In this document: one piece after another, positions 8,933 through 17,834 of the stretch
Layout of the letters: every line of letters starts with the position of its first letter
Numbering within the stretch: position 1 is the stretch's first letter
Assembly (NCBI GenBank): GCA_944326425.1
Contig: CALVDX010000001.1
Coordinates: forward strand, 1 to 64,000
Reading direction: 5' to 3'
DNA from: Candidatus Gastranaerophilales bacterium
GTDB lineage: Bacteria > Cyanobacteriota > Vampirovibrionia > Gastranaerophilales > Gastranaerophilaceae
Length of the DNA: 64,000 bases
Program-made: the position numbers and the translations under genes
Notes under the pieces: generated by a model
What the model was told of the DNA's origin: nothing
Databases searched by the model: none
The model's input: the letters and a program-made list of their open reading frames with translations, nothing else

Positions 8933-9631
8933 TTATGATACTGAGCCAAGTTTGCTTATTACGTTTTGTAAGTTGTTGTTTTGCATAATAAATATTTGCC
9001 TGTTTGCTTCAAAGTTTCTGACAACAGGTTTAACTTGCAAAAACTCATTTTGAAGCGAAACGTTAGAATATTCATTATATCCTTGTTTAACATCAGGATT
9101 TAAAACAGCCATACCGTTAGAATCTACGACTCCGATGACTCCGCATTCTTCCATTTGCCGGGTCTCGGGATTAAACACACTAACCTTACCGCGTGTATTT
9201 ACAACTACTTCATCCGGGGAACGCGGGATAATGGTTAATTGTATAGGGACTCCGCTGTCGGATAATACAGGATTATCTTCAAGATTTAATAAATTGCCGA
9301 ATTTGTCATATTTAAACCGTCCGTCGCGTGTTAAAACGATACCATCCGGAGTTGCAATTTGAAAATATCCGCGGTTTGCAATTGTTATATCAAGGGGATT
9401 GCCTGACGAAATAATACGTCCCGGCTGGTCATCTATTGTAGAAGATAAACCGTGTACGCCTAAGAATTCAGTAAATGAAGAAACAACAGGTTCACGCCGC
9501 TGGTATCCGACCTTATCGAATCCGTTAACATTTTCCGTCGTTATTTGTAATATGCTGCTTTGCAAATGCATTGCTCTTATTGATGCCCTGATTCCGGGTT
9601 CACAAAATCTGACACCGCCGTTTATCTTCAT
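8933..9631 (-). CDS. Flagellar rod protein, FlgF/FlgG family (second paralogue)
   Basis: The 232-residue product contains the family core NRGYFQIATPDGIVLTRDGRF and ends with a rod-type amphipathic helix (VRNFEANRQIFIMQNNN). The N-terminal motif reads TTENVNGFDKVGYQRREP, a divergent version of the A-N-N-x-A-N-x-x-T-x-G-[FY] signature. It is first in the operon flgF/G, flgF/G, flgB, flgC. About 165 bases upstream lies a minus-strand TATAAT (9808-9803) with an HLR1-like site centred 41 bases further back, suggesting that a response regulator controls this rod operon. Confidence 0.9.
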   Translation of the reverse strand: MKINGGVRFCEPGIRASIRAMHLQSSILQITTENVNGFDKVGYQRREPVVSSFTEFLGVHGLSSTIDDQPGRIISSGNPLDITIANRGYFQIATPDGIVLTRDGRFKYDKFGNLLNLEDNPVLSDSGVPIQLTIIPRSPDEVVVNTRGKVSVFNPETRQMEECGVIGVVDSNGMAVLNPDVKQGYNEYSNVSLQNEFLQVKPVVRNFEANRQIFIMQNNNLQNVISKLGSVS

Positions 9632-9940
9632 AGTTATACCTCTTTTTTATTATTAAATCGGATGTTTTTTGAGTTTGCTTAATAAATTCAAATAAAATCA
9701 TCCATTTAATGTAGTATTAATTACTTAATAATGATTTTTTCTTTGTCAATTTTCGCGAGGGTTTTAATTCAATTATTTTTCTTTTGTCCGGAGAATCGAC
9801 GTATTATAACGTTTATCCTGAAAAAAAATATTATTTGCTTGTTACAAAACTTTACAAATTGTGCAAAAAAGGCAATTCCCAAACCTCAAAATACTTTATA
9901 TACATGTAGGTTAATAAAGGTTAGTACAGGTAGGTAGAAA
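9632..9940. promoter_or_regulatory. Divergent promoter region with a perfect HLR1-like site
   Basis: This 309-base region separates the leftward flagellar rod operon from the rightward orphan at 9941. At 9841-9858 the plus strand reads GTTACAAA-AC-TTTACAAA, an exact match to the cyanobacterial HLR1 consensus. Leftward, a TATAAT lies on the minus strand at 9808-9803. Rightward, ACTTTATATACATGTA lies at 9893-9908. Both potential transcript starts would sit about 50-60 bases from the centre of the one site, so it could control both genes. The leftward leader of the flagellar transcript would be about 165 nt. Confidence 0.55.
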
Positions 9941-10447
9941 ATGTTTTTGCTATTGTATAGACAGATGTCTTTAATAAGACAGCGAAATAGCTTAATAAAG
10001 CAATTGATGGATGAAAAGCAAGAGCTTTATGACATTCAATCATACGCTGCTACCTTAGGTCAGGGGAGATTGACGCCGGCATCAATTGCATCATTGCCGG
10101 GGTCTGTATTTGGTGATGGTTTCAGGTTTATGAATATGAGCAATCAGTTTGCTCTTCAATCTGCTGCTCAGAAATTCAGTATTTTTGAACAGGCCGGAAT
10201 GATGCCTCAGGGGGGGACACCTGCTCAAACACAGCAAATGAGAAGGTATTACTTTAACTGTTTTGCGGAACAAGCCTTCCAGCAAATGAGAAAAAGTAAA
10301 GAAATAGAATTGAATAAAATGGAAAAAGAAATTGATTTGCGCTCAGCAAGGATTCAACAGCGGCTGCAGGCAGTTGAAGCTGAATTAGACAGTGTAAAAG
10401 GTGCAGTAGAACAGAGATCTTCGCAAGACGCACCTAAGTACGCATAA
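9941..10447 (+). CDS. Orphan coiled-coil protein divergent from the flagellar rod operon
   Basis: The 168-residue protein has a Met/Leu-rich start, a Gln-rich middle and a long charged C-terminal helix (KSKEIELNKMEKEIDLRSARIQQRLQAVEAELD...) that should form a coiled coil. I recognise no family. AGGTAG six bases before the ATG at 9941 supports this start over the internal ATG at 9965. Sharing the HLR1-containing divergent promoter with the rod operon suggests a motility-linked or co-regulated role, which is inference. A rho-independent terminator follows at 10491. Confidence 0.7.
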   Translation: MFLLLYRQMSLIRQRNSLIKQLMDEKQELYDIQSYAATLGQGRLTPASIASLPGSVFGDGFRFMNMSNQFALQSAAQKFSIFEQAGMMPQGGTPAQTQQMRRYYFNCFAEQAFQQMRKSKEIELNKMEKEIDLRSARIQQRLQAVEAELDSVKGAVEQRSSQDAPKYA

Positions 10448-10490
10448 ATAGTGTAGAATGTTGATGAATGTGTAGTATACCTTTATTAAG

Positions 10491-10529
10491 AAACTCTCTT
10501 TTAGGATTTCTCCTGAAAGAGTTTTTTTT
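10491..10529 (+). terminator. Rho-independent terminator
   Basis: AACTCT/AGAGTT arms plus an inner AGGA/TCCT pair form a hairpin followed by eight T residues at 10522-10529. It ends the transcript of the orphan at 9941. It directly abuts the stop codon of the convergent methyltransferase gene and may work for both directions. Confidence 0.85.
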
Positions 10530-11394
10530 ATTTCTTTGCACAAATCAGGACTGCGTTTGTTTTTAAAGATATTTCTTTTCCTGTAAGGAAGTTTTCAACA
10601 TCTTTCATAAATTTATTAACGACACTTTCCGGGAAATACATAAGGAATCTTTCTTTTGTGCATTTTGTTGTCGGGGATGGCGGGGTTGTAAACCAGGCAG
10701 GAATCATTTCACGTTGTACAACGTACTTTGATTTGACTACCTGTAAATTGACTTCCGGATTTTCAAAGCCGGCTTCTTCAAGGTTTTTCTTTAAGGTTTT
10801 GTCGTCAAAGTTAAAGAGCGGATCAAGCGGGTCTTTTGAAAATTCTTCTTCTGCCGCTTTAAATTCGTCATATCTGTCTATGAATTCCGGGTGAAGTAAT
10901 TCCCAGTATTTTGTATTAGAACGGATAATCGGTTCAAAAGCGCAATACAGCCCGCCGTGTCTAAGTACTCTGTAAACTTCATTTATGGCAGCCTGTTTAT
11001 CTACAATATGTACCAGCACTGAACGCATAAGCGCTTTAGTGACGGTACATTCATTAAGAGCAATATGTTCACACTCAGATAGAAGAAATTCATATCCTTC
11101 AGTAATATCATTTTTTTCAAGAAATTCTTTGCAGCTGTCGAGACAGTCCTGAAACTTGTCCGAGAATATAACTTTGCCCTGACATTTTTGCATTTCGAGG
11201 GCTTTCATTCCCAAAAGTCCTGTTCCTGTTCCTATGTCAAGTACTACATCATTTTGTGTTATTTGGGCATAAGTAAGGATTACATCCCGTACTGCTTCAA
11301 GCCATTTCATGTTTTGGGCTTTCATCTCGTCTGTGAGAGCCGAAAATCTTGTTTCATTTAACCATTGCGACCAGTTTTGACATATTGGTTTCAT
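10528..11394 (-). CDS. Class I SAM-dependent methyltransferase
   Basis: The 288-residue protein has motif I VVLDIGTGTGLLG (about 48-60), an acidic post-I residue in VIFSDK, and a Methyltransf_11/25-like fold with EVYRVLRHGGLYCAFEP near residue 150. It should transfer a methyl group from S-adenosylmethionine, but the substrate is unknown. It is the last gene of the leftward nadK-to-tsaB operon, two bases after tsaB ends, so it is transcribed with tRNA-modification genes. That makes an RNA or cofactor substrate thinkable but unproven. Confidence 0.85.
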   Translation of the reverse strand: MKPICQNWSQWLNETRFSALTDEMKAQNMKWLEAVRDVILTYAQITQNDVVLDIGTGTGLLGMKALEMQKCQGKVIFSDKFQDCLDSCKEFLEKNDITEGYEFLLSECEHIALNECTVTKALMRSVLVHIVDKQAAINEVYRVLRHGGLYCAFEPIIRSNTKYWELLHPEFIDRYDEFKAAEEEFSKDPLDPLFNFDDKTLKKNLEEAGFENPEVNLQVVKSKYVVQREMIPAWFTTPPSPTTKCTKERFLMYFPESVVNKFMKDVENFLTGKEISLKTNAVLICAKK

Positions 11395-11396
11395 AC

Positions 11397-12029
11397 TTAA
11401 TTCCTCTTGATTGTAACCGGCGGCGGCTGGATATATAACGGCTTAAGGTGCTGCCAGATATCATTTGCCCCGGGTGTTTTTTCTGATATTATTTCAAACA
11501 GGACTTTACCAAGCGGTAAATTTTCTTCCTGATATGATAATACACTACTTCCGACATCTTTGTATCGTTCAAATAATGTGTTATCTGTTATAATGTTACG
11601 ATTTTTTGCTATGGTATCTATTTCGTCAAGTAGTAATGCCCCGACAAGTTTTTCATCCCAAACATAGCACATGTTTTTACGTGCATCAAGTATTACTAAA
11701 GGTTTTTCCTGCTTTGATGCTTTTGCAAGAATTTCCAGTGAAGAGACGCCGAAAACGTTTGCTCCTGTATCCTGCGCCATGACGCGGGCAACAGTTACCC
11801 CCGCTCTTATACCGGTAAAACTTCCCGGGCCGATGTTTACGCCGATAATATTAATATCTTTTGGTGTCTTACCATTCTTTTTAAGTATTTCCGCAATTGT
11901 AGAAATTAAATACGCGGAGTGGTAATTTTTTTCATCAGATTTTATTTCTACTGAATCAAGGATATTTTTATTTTCTCCGAGAACTATATATGTCTTATCA
12001 AGACTTGTATCAAAACTAAGCGTTAACAC
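11397..12029 (-). CDS. tsaB: tRNA threonylcarbamoyladenosine biosynthesis protein TsaB
   Basis: The 210-residue product begins MLTLSFDTSLDKTYIVL and contains NIGPGSFTGIRAGVTVAR (about 67-84), the YeaZ/TsaB signature. TsaB pairs with TsaD and TsaE to install t6A at position 37 of ANN-decoding tRNAs. The start is a GTG overlapping the end of tsaE by 14 bases, so translation is probably coupled. TsaD is not in the window. Confidence 0.94.
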   Translation of the reverse strand: MLTLSFDTSLDKTYIVLGENKNILDSVEIKSDEKNYHSAYLISTIAEILKKNGKTPKDINIIGVNIGPGSFTGIRAGVTVARVMAQDTGANVFGVSSLEILAKASKQEKPLVILDARKNMCYVWDEKLVGALLLDEIDTIAKNRNIITDNTLFERYKDVGSSVLSYQEENLPLGKVLFEIISEKTPGANDIWQHLKPLYIQPPPVTIKRN

Positions 12030-12492
12030 AGTTCAATTCCTCTATTATATTTTTGTAGGTGTCTCCTTTGCAGGAAAATTCGTAGCATCTTGAATCGTCA
12101 TCAGAGTATGTTACATTTATTTCTATTCTGTCAAACGGCAGCGCGCCGGAATCAAATTCAGCCCACTCTACCAGTGTAATTTTTTTACCGGAGGTGTACT
12201 CCCTTAATTCATCTTCTATTGTTGAAACTCCTGCATTCTCAAGCCTGTATAAGTCAAAATGGTACAACGGAAGTTTTGCACTGTGATACTCGTTAAGAAT
12301 AACAAAACTCGGGCTGGTAACTTTTTCAGTGACACCGAGTGCGGCTGCTAGCTTTTTTACAAATGCTGTCTTACCTGAGCCGATTTCACCGTACAGGCAA
12401 ATAAAAGCACCGTTTTGTATAAGCTTTGCAAAATCTTCTGCCAATTTTGCAGTATCATCAAGTGTTTTACAAATTCTTTTATACGTTTTCAT
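12016..12492 (-). CDS. tsaE: tRNA threonylcarbamoyladenosine biosynthesis ATPase TsaE
   Basis: The 158-residue protein has Walker A GEIGSGKT (35-42), the family motif VTSPSFVILNEY and LYHFDLYRLE, and the W-A-E segment LVEWAEF. TsaE is the ATPase that recharges the TsaBD complex for t6A synthesis. The gene overlaps both the diguanylate cyclase gene upstream and tsaB downstream by 14 bases, an arrangement favouring translational coupling. Confidence 0.95.
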   Translation of the reverse strand: MKTYKRICKTLDDTAKLAEDFAKLIQNGAFICLYGEIGSGKTAFVKKLAAALGVTEKVTSPSFVILNEYHSAKLPLYHFDLYRLENAGVSTIEDELREYTSGKKITLVEWAEFDSGALPFDRIEINVTYSDDDSRCYEFSCKGDTYKNIIEELNCVNA

Positions 12493-13897
12493 TTATTTCA
12501 ACCCTGTTCCTTCCGTTTCTTTTTGCCTGATAGAGGGCTTCATCCGCCTTTATGTATAATTCTTCCGGTTTTGAACCCGGTGTATATTGAGCAGCTCCGA
12601 TGCTTACGGTGATTTTTAAAACGTGTTCTTTTTCATCGATCATAACCGGAACTTCGTGTTCTTCAATTCCTTGTCTAACACGTTCAGCAACCTGACGAGC
12701 CTGTTCTAAATCGGTGAAAGGCAGCAGGGCGCATATTTCTTCCCCGCCGTATCTTGCAGGAATATCCGATTCTCTTAAAGTTTTTTTGACTGTATCGGCG
12801 ACTTCTTTCAGTACTAAATCTCCGACGGCATGTCCGTATGTATCATTAAAAGATTTAAAGAAGTCAATGTCAAGCATTATTACAGAGAGCGGGTGTTTTT
12901 GGCGCTCAGCTTGCGAAGTTTCCTGTTTTAATCGGACTTCAAGCTGTCTGCGGTTGTTTAATCCGGTCAGCGCATCAAGTGTTGCGTACTGCAGAACTTC
13001 AGAATATGAATTGGCCCTGTTGATTGTTATTGATGCCTGTTTGGTTAATTGTTCAAGATAGTCAATTTCGCGGGGTTTTAATCTTTCTGACAAGCTCTTT
13101 GCAATAATGCAGCCAAGCAGATTATTTTCTGTTGTCATTGCAAAAGCTCCGAGTTTACCGTCATCAGACAGAAGGTAGGTGGATTCGCTGTCAAGCTGCT
13201 GCATTAGTACTTTTGCCCGCTCATCGTTACAGGATTTAGGCCAAAGAAGGTCAAATTTATCATCGTGGCGCAGGAAAATATAAATAAGATGATCTTCTAT
13301 AAATCTGTCAAGCATTTCTCCGATTAGGGGGATAATGTATGTTAATTCATACTGGGTCTCAATTATTTTTGCGATACTTTTCATTGAGTCATAAAATTCA
13401 ACATTTGTATGCATTTTTTCATCGAGAACAGTGTTTTGAATTTTTAAAGCTATTATTGATGAAAATATTTTCATTACGTGCAGAAAAGAGAGCATAATTT
13501 GTGTTTCTGATTTGAAAATAATTTCTATAACTCCGCAAATATCGTCTCCTTTGTAGATAGGTAAAGCAAGACTTTTTATTTTAATACCGATTTCTTCTAT
13601 ATTTTGCGGTAGTTTGTAAGCTTTCTGATTAATAATAAAGTCATTAAACCAGAATTCATCAATCATATTGTTGTATTCGACTGCCGTTTCATCCTCATAG
13701 ATTTCCTGCAGCGGTTTCATATCGGTAAAACAGTCGCGAAGAACTTTGGTATTGTTGTCCAGCAGAAAAATATGAAGTTTTTCCAATTCCCCGAACAGAC
13801 TGAATTCTGCTTTAATATTCTCTTCAATTCCGTCCAGCGGTTTGTCGGAATTTATTAAACGGGTTATATTTTCTAAAAATTTTATATAATTAATCAT
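12479..13897 (-). CDS. GGDEF-domain diguanylate cyclase
   Basis: The protein of about 472 residues has an N-terminal sensor region (about 1-290, possibly GAF-like) and a C-terminal GGDEF domain from about 300. The active-site loop is GGEEI and the inhibitory RxxD site is present as RESD just before it, so it should make cyclic di-GMP from two GTP and be product-inhibited. Three ATGs in a row open the frame. GGAG lies seven bases before the third (13897), so that start is preferred. It overlaps the TPR gene upstream and tsaE downstream. No membrane segments are obvious, so it probably senses a cytoplasmic signal. Confidence 0.93.
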   Translation of the reverse strand: MINYIKFLENITRLINSDKPLDGIEENIKAEFSLFGELEKLHIFLLDNNTKVLRDCFTDMKPLQEIYEDETAVEYNNMIDEFWFNDFIINQKAYKLPQNIEEIGIKIKSLALPIYKGDDICGVIEIIFKSETQIMLSFLHVMKIFSSIIALKIQNTVLDEKMHTNVEFYDSMKSIAKIIETQYELTYIIPLIGEMLDRFIEDHLIYIFLRHDDKFDLLWPKSCNDERAKVLMQQLDSESTYLLSDDGKLGAFAMTTENNLLGCIIAKSLSERLKPREIDYLEQLTKQASITINRANSYSEVLQYATLDALTGLNNRRQLEVRLKQETSQAERQKHPLSVIMLDIDFFKSFNDTYGHAVGDLVLKEVADTVKKTLRESDIPARYGGEEICALLPFTDLEQARQVAERVRQGIEEHEVPVMIDEKEHVLKITVSIGAAQYTPGSKPEELYIKADEALYQAKRNGRNRVEINENV

Positions 13898-14939
13898 CAT
13901 CATTCTCCAGGAAAATTATTTCTCCGGCACATTTCTTGAAATTGTTAAGGATAGCTTTATCAAGTTCTTCTGTCGGGACGAGTTTCCCGCCGACATAGGT
14001 ATAACTGTATGAGTACATCGGTTCATCTGTTAAGTGTTCTATTACATTTTCTTCACTGAAGATTAAGAGTCTGGTTGCTTCGTTAAGCAGATTAAATACG
14101 TATACTGCCTGATTAGTCGCATTAGGGTCTTCTGAAATTATCAGAGCGGCTTTTTGAAATTCATCCAGTGATTCCTTGTAATAGTGGAGTTGTCTTAAAA
14201 GTACTGCTAAGTTGTAGTGGGCTTCAAAACTCATAGGAGAATATTCTATTGCTTTACAATAGTTTATTGCTGCATTAGTGTAATCTCCGTTAACGTGGTA
14301 GGCGAGTCCCATATTGTAGCTGTTAGCGTAATCTTTTTTTAGATATTTTTGTGCCTTTTTGTAGGACTGGATTGCTTTTTCTACAAATTCTCCGGCAAGG
14401 TGTCTTTTTTCGTCCGGCAGATAAATTGATTTTAACCGAAAAGCCAGTCCTCTGTTATAGTATGCAACCCCGATGTTTTCTTTTGTACTTTTTTTGTTGT
14501 TATATACTTTGGGGATGTAGAGAGTTCTGTATTTGTTTTTTATTATTGCATCATACTGTTCAATAGCGGAGTCGAAGTCTCCTAAGTCCTCCGAGTAAAC
14601 AATGCCGAGATTCATTCTTGCAAGGATGTACTTGGGGTTGTTTTTAATGGCCTGCTGGTAAGCTTCAATGGCTGCAAAATAATCTTCGTGTACAGCATAA
14701 ATATTACCGAGATTAAACCAGGCTTCATAGTGTTCGGGATAAAGTTCAAGTCCCTTTTTGTAATAGTAAAGGGTCTTTTTCATATTATTTTTAAAATAAG
14801 CTTTGTCGCCTTTGTAAATATAATAAACTCCCTGTGCGTGATGGAACTGTTCCTCCAGAAAGCCCCATCCGAAAAAGCAGGCAATAATAAGGAGTATAAG
14901 AACGAGTATAAACAGTAGTGTTCTAAATCCGCGTTTCAT
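13890..14939 (-). CDS. TPR-repeat protein with N-terminal membrane anchor
   Basis: The 349-residue protein starts with a basic residue cluster and one membrane helix (LLFILVLILLIIACFFGWGF, about 8-27) followed by several tetratricopeptide repeats with the usual W/Y-x-x-L-G-x-x-Y pattern (AWFNLGNIYAV, ARMNLGIVYSE, SYNMGLAYHV, AHYNLAVLLR). TPR arrays bind other proteins. It lies between nadK and a diguanylate cyclase gene in one operon, so it may scaffold an envelope process linked to cyclic di-GMP. That link is inference. Confidence 0.85.
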   Translation of the reverse strand: MKRGFRTLLFILVLILLIIACFFGWGFLEEQFHHAQGVYYIYKGDKAYFKNNMKKTLYYYKKGLELYPEHYEAWFNLGNIYAVHEDYFAAIEAYQQAIKNNPKYILARMNLGIVYSEDLGDFDSAIEQYDAIIKNKYRTLYIPKVYNNKKSTKENIGVAYYNRGLAFRLKSIYLPDEKRHLAGEFVEKAIQSYKKAQKYLKKDYANSYNMGLAYHVNGDYTNAAINYCKAIEYSPMSFEAHYNLAVLLRQLHYYKESLDEFQKAALIISEDPNATNQAVYVFNLLNEATRLLIFSEENVIEHLTDEPMYSYSYTYVGGKLVPTEELDKAILNNFKKCAGEIIFLENDDD

Positions 14940-14984
14940 AAAAATTATTATACCAGAATAATACAGATAAGTTAACGGTTTACA

Positions 14985-15770
14985 CTAATTAATGCAGGGG
15001 GATACACCCCAGAATAATTTTTCCCGCAAAACGTTATAAAAATTATTATCATTAAGGAATGCAAGTTTTATTTTACAGCCGGATTTTTTAATTGTGACTT
15101 TGTTAGAATTTATTTTTAGGTCGCATCCGTCTGCAGCAACTGAGAGCGGGCAATCGTCGGAGTGTATTGTTAATATTTCGTTGTCCGGAATTACAAGAGG
15201 ACGGGCCGTGAGTGTGTGAGGGCAGATAGGTACTATCGTGAATGCTTCAACCGTAGGCGCCAGTATCGGGCCGCCTGCTGACAAGCAGTAAGCAGTCGAA
15301 CCTGTCGGGGTTGAAATTATAAGCCCGTCGGAAATATATTCACAAACAGGTGCACTGTTTATTTCCAGCCCGAACTTTGCGGCTCTTGTGCTCTGGCAGC
15401 TTTTTACTACAAAATCATTTAGAGCAATATGTCCGTTGCATTCAAGCCCTATTCTTTCTTCTATCTTATATTTTCCTTCTGTGATATCTTTTAATATTAG
15501 TGAAAACATATAAAGGTCTGCTTGAGACAAAAATCCAAGCCTGCCAAGGTTTACCCCCATAACCGGAATATTCAGCGGAGCATAAAATTTTGCAACATTA
15601 AGAATAGTTCCGTCACCGCCTATTGCAAATACAAAATCGAAATCTTTGCCCAGGTTTTCTGAATCAGATATTACATATTGTGCATTGCTTGATTTTAATC
15701 CTGTTTCAAGAATATGGATAATTTCCTGAATATTATTAATATATTTATTATAAACAGCGCAGATTTTCAT
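14985..15770 (-). CDS. nadK: NAD kinase
   Basis: The 261-residue product has the diagnostic GGDGT (51-55), VNLGRLGFL and the NAD-binding loop STPTGSTAYCLSAGGP. It phosphorylates NAD to NADP. Length and motifs fit the PpnK/NadK family. It is the first gene of a leftward operon running through the TPR protein, diguanylate cyclase, tsaE, tsaB and a methyltransferase. No strong Shine-Dalgarno is visible before the ATG. Confidence 0.95.
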   Translation of the reverse strand: MKICAVYNKYINNIQEIIHILETGLKSSNAQYVISDSENLGKDFDFVFAIGGDGTILNVAKFYAPLNIPVMGVNLGRLGFLSQADLYMFSLILKDITEGKYKIEERIGLECNGHIALNDFVVKSCQSTRAAKFGLEINSAPVCEYISDGLIISTPTGSTAYCLSAGGPILAPTVEAFTIVPICPHTLTARPLVIPDNEILTIHSDDCPLSVAADGCDLKINSNKVTIKKSGCKIKLAFLNDNNFYNVLREKLFWGVSPCIN

Positions 15771-15846
15771 AAACTGATTTTAGCATAAAAACTAAAATTA
15801 ATTTATATTACAAAATATTAAGCAAAAAATTTAATGAATATTACAA

Positions 15847-15908
15847 TGTAACAAAATGTAAATTAAATTTATATTTTGCTGTAACAGAGTTATAATGCCA
15901 TGTATGAT
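15847..15908 (+). promoter_or_regulatory. HLR1-like site and possible -10
   Basis: The reverse complement of 15845-15862 reads TTTACATT-TT-GTTACATT, an exact HLR1 match (on the coding strand TGTAA at 15847 and 15857). A TATGAT at 15903-15908 lies 49 bases from the centre, the same geometry as the site at 26030. A second hexamer, TATAAT at 15891, gives a closer alternative, and TATAAT at 15970 a later one. The orphan at 16038 lies downstream, and nadK is divergent. Confidence 0.5.
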
Positions 15909-16037
15909 ATGATGGGATGGGATGTTATTCTTTTGTTAAAGTTTTTTAGAAAGCTGCCGTTATACATTGTATAATCCGCACCGGTTATGCCGTAAGGATT
16001 GAGTATTCTTTATAGTAAATAGAAAGGACGGTAATTT

Positions 16038-16307
16038 ATGGGAATTTCAAGACTCCACATCAACATTTTGAAGCGGGACATGCAAAACACTCCGAAACTG
16101 CCAAAACCAGATGAACTTGCAGCAGAACGCACTCAGGTTCCGGGGAAACCAGATGAACCGGCAGAACCTCAGGTTCCGGGGAAACCAGCAATTGATGCTG
16201 ACGCCGTTGCAGAATATCAGGCGATGATTTTTAAAGAAATTATTACCAAAAATTTTGAAGAGTCTAATAAAGATATTGCTCAAACATTTGAAGAGTTTAA
16301 TAAATAA
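16038..16307 (+). CDS. Small orphan protein with a Pro-rich repeat
   Basis: This 89-residue protein has no recognised family. Its middle carries the repeat QVPGKPDEPAEP followed by QVPGKP, encoded by an exact 21-base direct repeat (16132-16152 and 16168-16188). The C-terminus is an acidic helix with two similar NFEESNKDI/TFEEFNK segments. AAAGGACGG precedes the ATG as Shine-Dalgarno. A terminator hairpin follows, so it is a monocistronic unit with an HLR1-like site upstream. Confidence 0.7.
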   Translation: MGISRLHINILKRDMQNTPKLPKPDELAAERTQVPGKPDEPAEPQVPGKPAIDADAVAEYQAMIFKEIITKNFEESNKDIAQTFEEFNK

Positions 16308-16321
16308 TAATATTTTGCCTA

Positions 16322-16352
16322 AAATACCGCCATTTATATAATGGCGGTATTT
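16322..16352. terminator. Bidirectional terminator
   Basis: AAATACCGCCAT and ATGGCGGTATTT form a 12-bp perfect stem with a short AT loop. It sits between the stop codons of the rightward orphan (16307) and the leftward transporter gene (16359), so it can serve both. Confidence 0.85.
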
Positions 16353-16358
16353 GATTGC

Positions 16359-17639
16359 TTAAAACTTAATCAGTATTCCGACAATTGCTGCAGACATATA
16401 GCAGGTGAGTGTGCCGCAGATTAATGCTCTTAGAGCGAGTCTTGCGAGGTTTTTTCTTTGATTGGGTGCAAGTTCTCCGATACCGCCTATTTGAATAGCA
16501 ATAGAGCCGAAATTCCCGAAGCTGCATAACGCAAAACTTGCCAGCATAAAGCTTTTTGGTGATAAGGTGTCTGCAATGTGTGTTAAATCAACAAAAGCGA
16601 CCATCTCATTTAATACGATTTTTGTCCCCATCAATGCACCGACAGTAGAGCATTCATTTATTGGAGTACCTATAATCCAGGCAAATATGGCAAATATTTT
16701 ACCTAAAATCATATTTAAAGACAGATGCTGAAAATCAAATCCGAGAACAGGCGCTGTAAGGTGAAATATTTTATAAATAAATAATCCGATACCGCCTAAA
16801 ATATAGTCAATCATTGCAACGAGTGCAACCAGCGCAAGAATCATTGCGGTAACACTTATTGCGACTTTCATACCTTCCGATGCACCGCTTGAAATCGCAT
16901 CAAAAACATTGATGTGTGTTCTGCGTTTGCTTATTCTTATTGCATCCTTAGTTAGCGGTGTACCTGTTTCAGGATAAACAATTTTTGATATTATCATGGC
17001 CCCCGGCGCTGCCATAAGAGAGGAGGCAAGGATATAAGGTGCAGGTATACCCATTCCAATGTAAATTGGCATCATTGCCCCTGATATGCAAGCCATACTT
17101 CCGGCCATTGAGGCTAAAATTTCAGAACGGGTCATTTTTTCAAGGTACGGCTTAATCATAATTTGTGCAACGATTTGTCCTACAAAAGAACTTGCAACGT
17201 TGGAAAGCGCTTCAGCACCTGAAACCTCCATTACTTTGTTCATCGCTCTTCCTAAGAAAGAAACAACCCGCTGCATTATATTGTAGTAATAAAGAATATT
17301 TACCAGTATCATCATAAAAATATTTGATGCGATTAACTGGAGGGCAAAGATTCTGTTTTTACTGCCAAACAGCTTATCAAATATATCTGTATCCATCAAT
17401 CCGCCAAAAACAAAGTGTCCGCCAATGTATGCAAAATCCAGAATTTTTTGGATACAGTGCCCGAAGAACATAAATATCTGCTGCCCCACAGGTACTTTAA
17501 AAATAAATACGGCGAGTAAAATTTGCAGAATAAAACCGGTAATAATTGTTTTGTAATTGATTGCTTTTCTGTTGTTTGACAGAGCAAAAGCAATTGCAAA
17601 AATTATAATAATACCGAATATTCCAAAAAATCTTTCCAT
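16359..17639 (-). CDS. Concentrative nucleoside transporter (NupC/CNT family)
   Basis: The 426-residue protein is a polytopic membrane protein with the CNT layout: VGQIVAQIMIKPYL (the G-Q-x-x-A-x-x-x-I-K-P motif) in the first half, and the second-half signature GTPINECSTVGALMGTKIVLNEMVAF. It should import nucleosides coupled to a Na+ or H+ gradient. AAGGCGGC before the ATG is a good ribosome site. The gene is transcribed alone. Substrate range cannot be read from the sequence. Confidence 0.93.
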   Translation of the reverse strand: MERFFGIFGIIIIFAIAFALSNNRKAINYKTIITGFILQILLAVFIFKVPVGQQIFMFFGHCIQKILDFAYIGGHFVFGGLMDTDIFDKLFGSKNRIFALQLIASNIFMMILVNILYYYNIMQRVVSFLGRAMNKVMEVSGAEALSNVASSFVGQIVAQIMIKPYLEKMTRSEILASMAGSMACISGAMMPIYIGMGIPAPYILASSLMAAPGAMIISKIVYPETGTPLTKDAIRISKRRTHINVFDAISSGASEGMKVAISVTAMILALVALVAMIDYILGGIGLFIYKIFHLTAPVLGFDFQHLSLNMILGKIFAIFAWIIGTPINECSTVGALMGTKIVLNEMVAFVDLTHIADTLSPKSFMLASFALCSFGNFGSIAIQIGGIGELAPNQRKNLARLALRALICGTLTCYMSAAIVGILIKF

Positions 17640-17834
17640 AATGCCGCCTTAATTTTATGTATGTTAAATATATTATGTGTACAAGTTTATCATGAACACA
17701 TTTAAACTAAACCGGCGGAATTTAGTAAAATCCTGCTATTACAGTTATTAAAGGAAATATTTATATTTACAAAACTTAATTTCCCGCTCCGAAAAAGTTA
17801 AAAAAGGGGATATTGTGGTATATAATTAATATAT

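Noticed and set aside
12016-13903. Repeated 14-base gene overlaps (tsaB/tsaE, tsaE/cyclase, cyclase/TPR, acyltransferase/cupin, GDPD/HAD)
   Set aside because: At the cyclase the better start is the third ATG, which makes that overlap eight bases, so the exact repetition is partly a start-choice effect. Ordinary translational coupling explains the rest.
15880-15896. Third TGTAA (15880) and TATAAT (15891) near the HLR1-like site at 15847
   Set aside because: The TATAAT is a good hexamer, but its distance from the site centre (37 bases) differs from the other members, so the TATGAT at 15903 was preferred; both remain possible.
17730-17775. Two TTACA motifs before the small gene at 17835
   Set aside because: They are far more than 10 bases apart, so the spacing does not fit HLR1.
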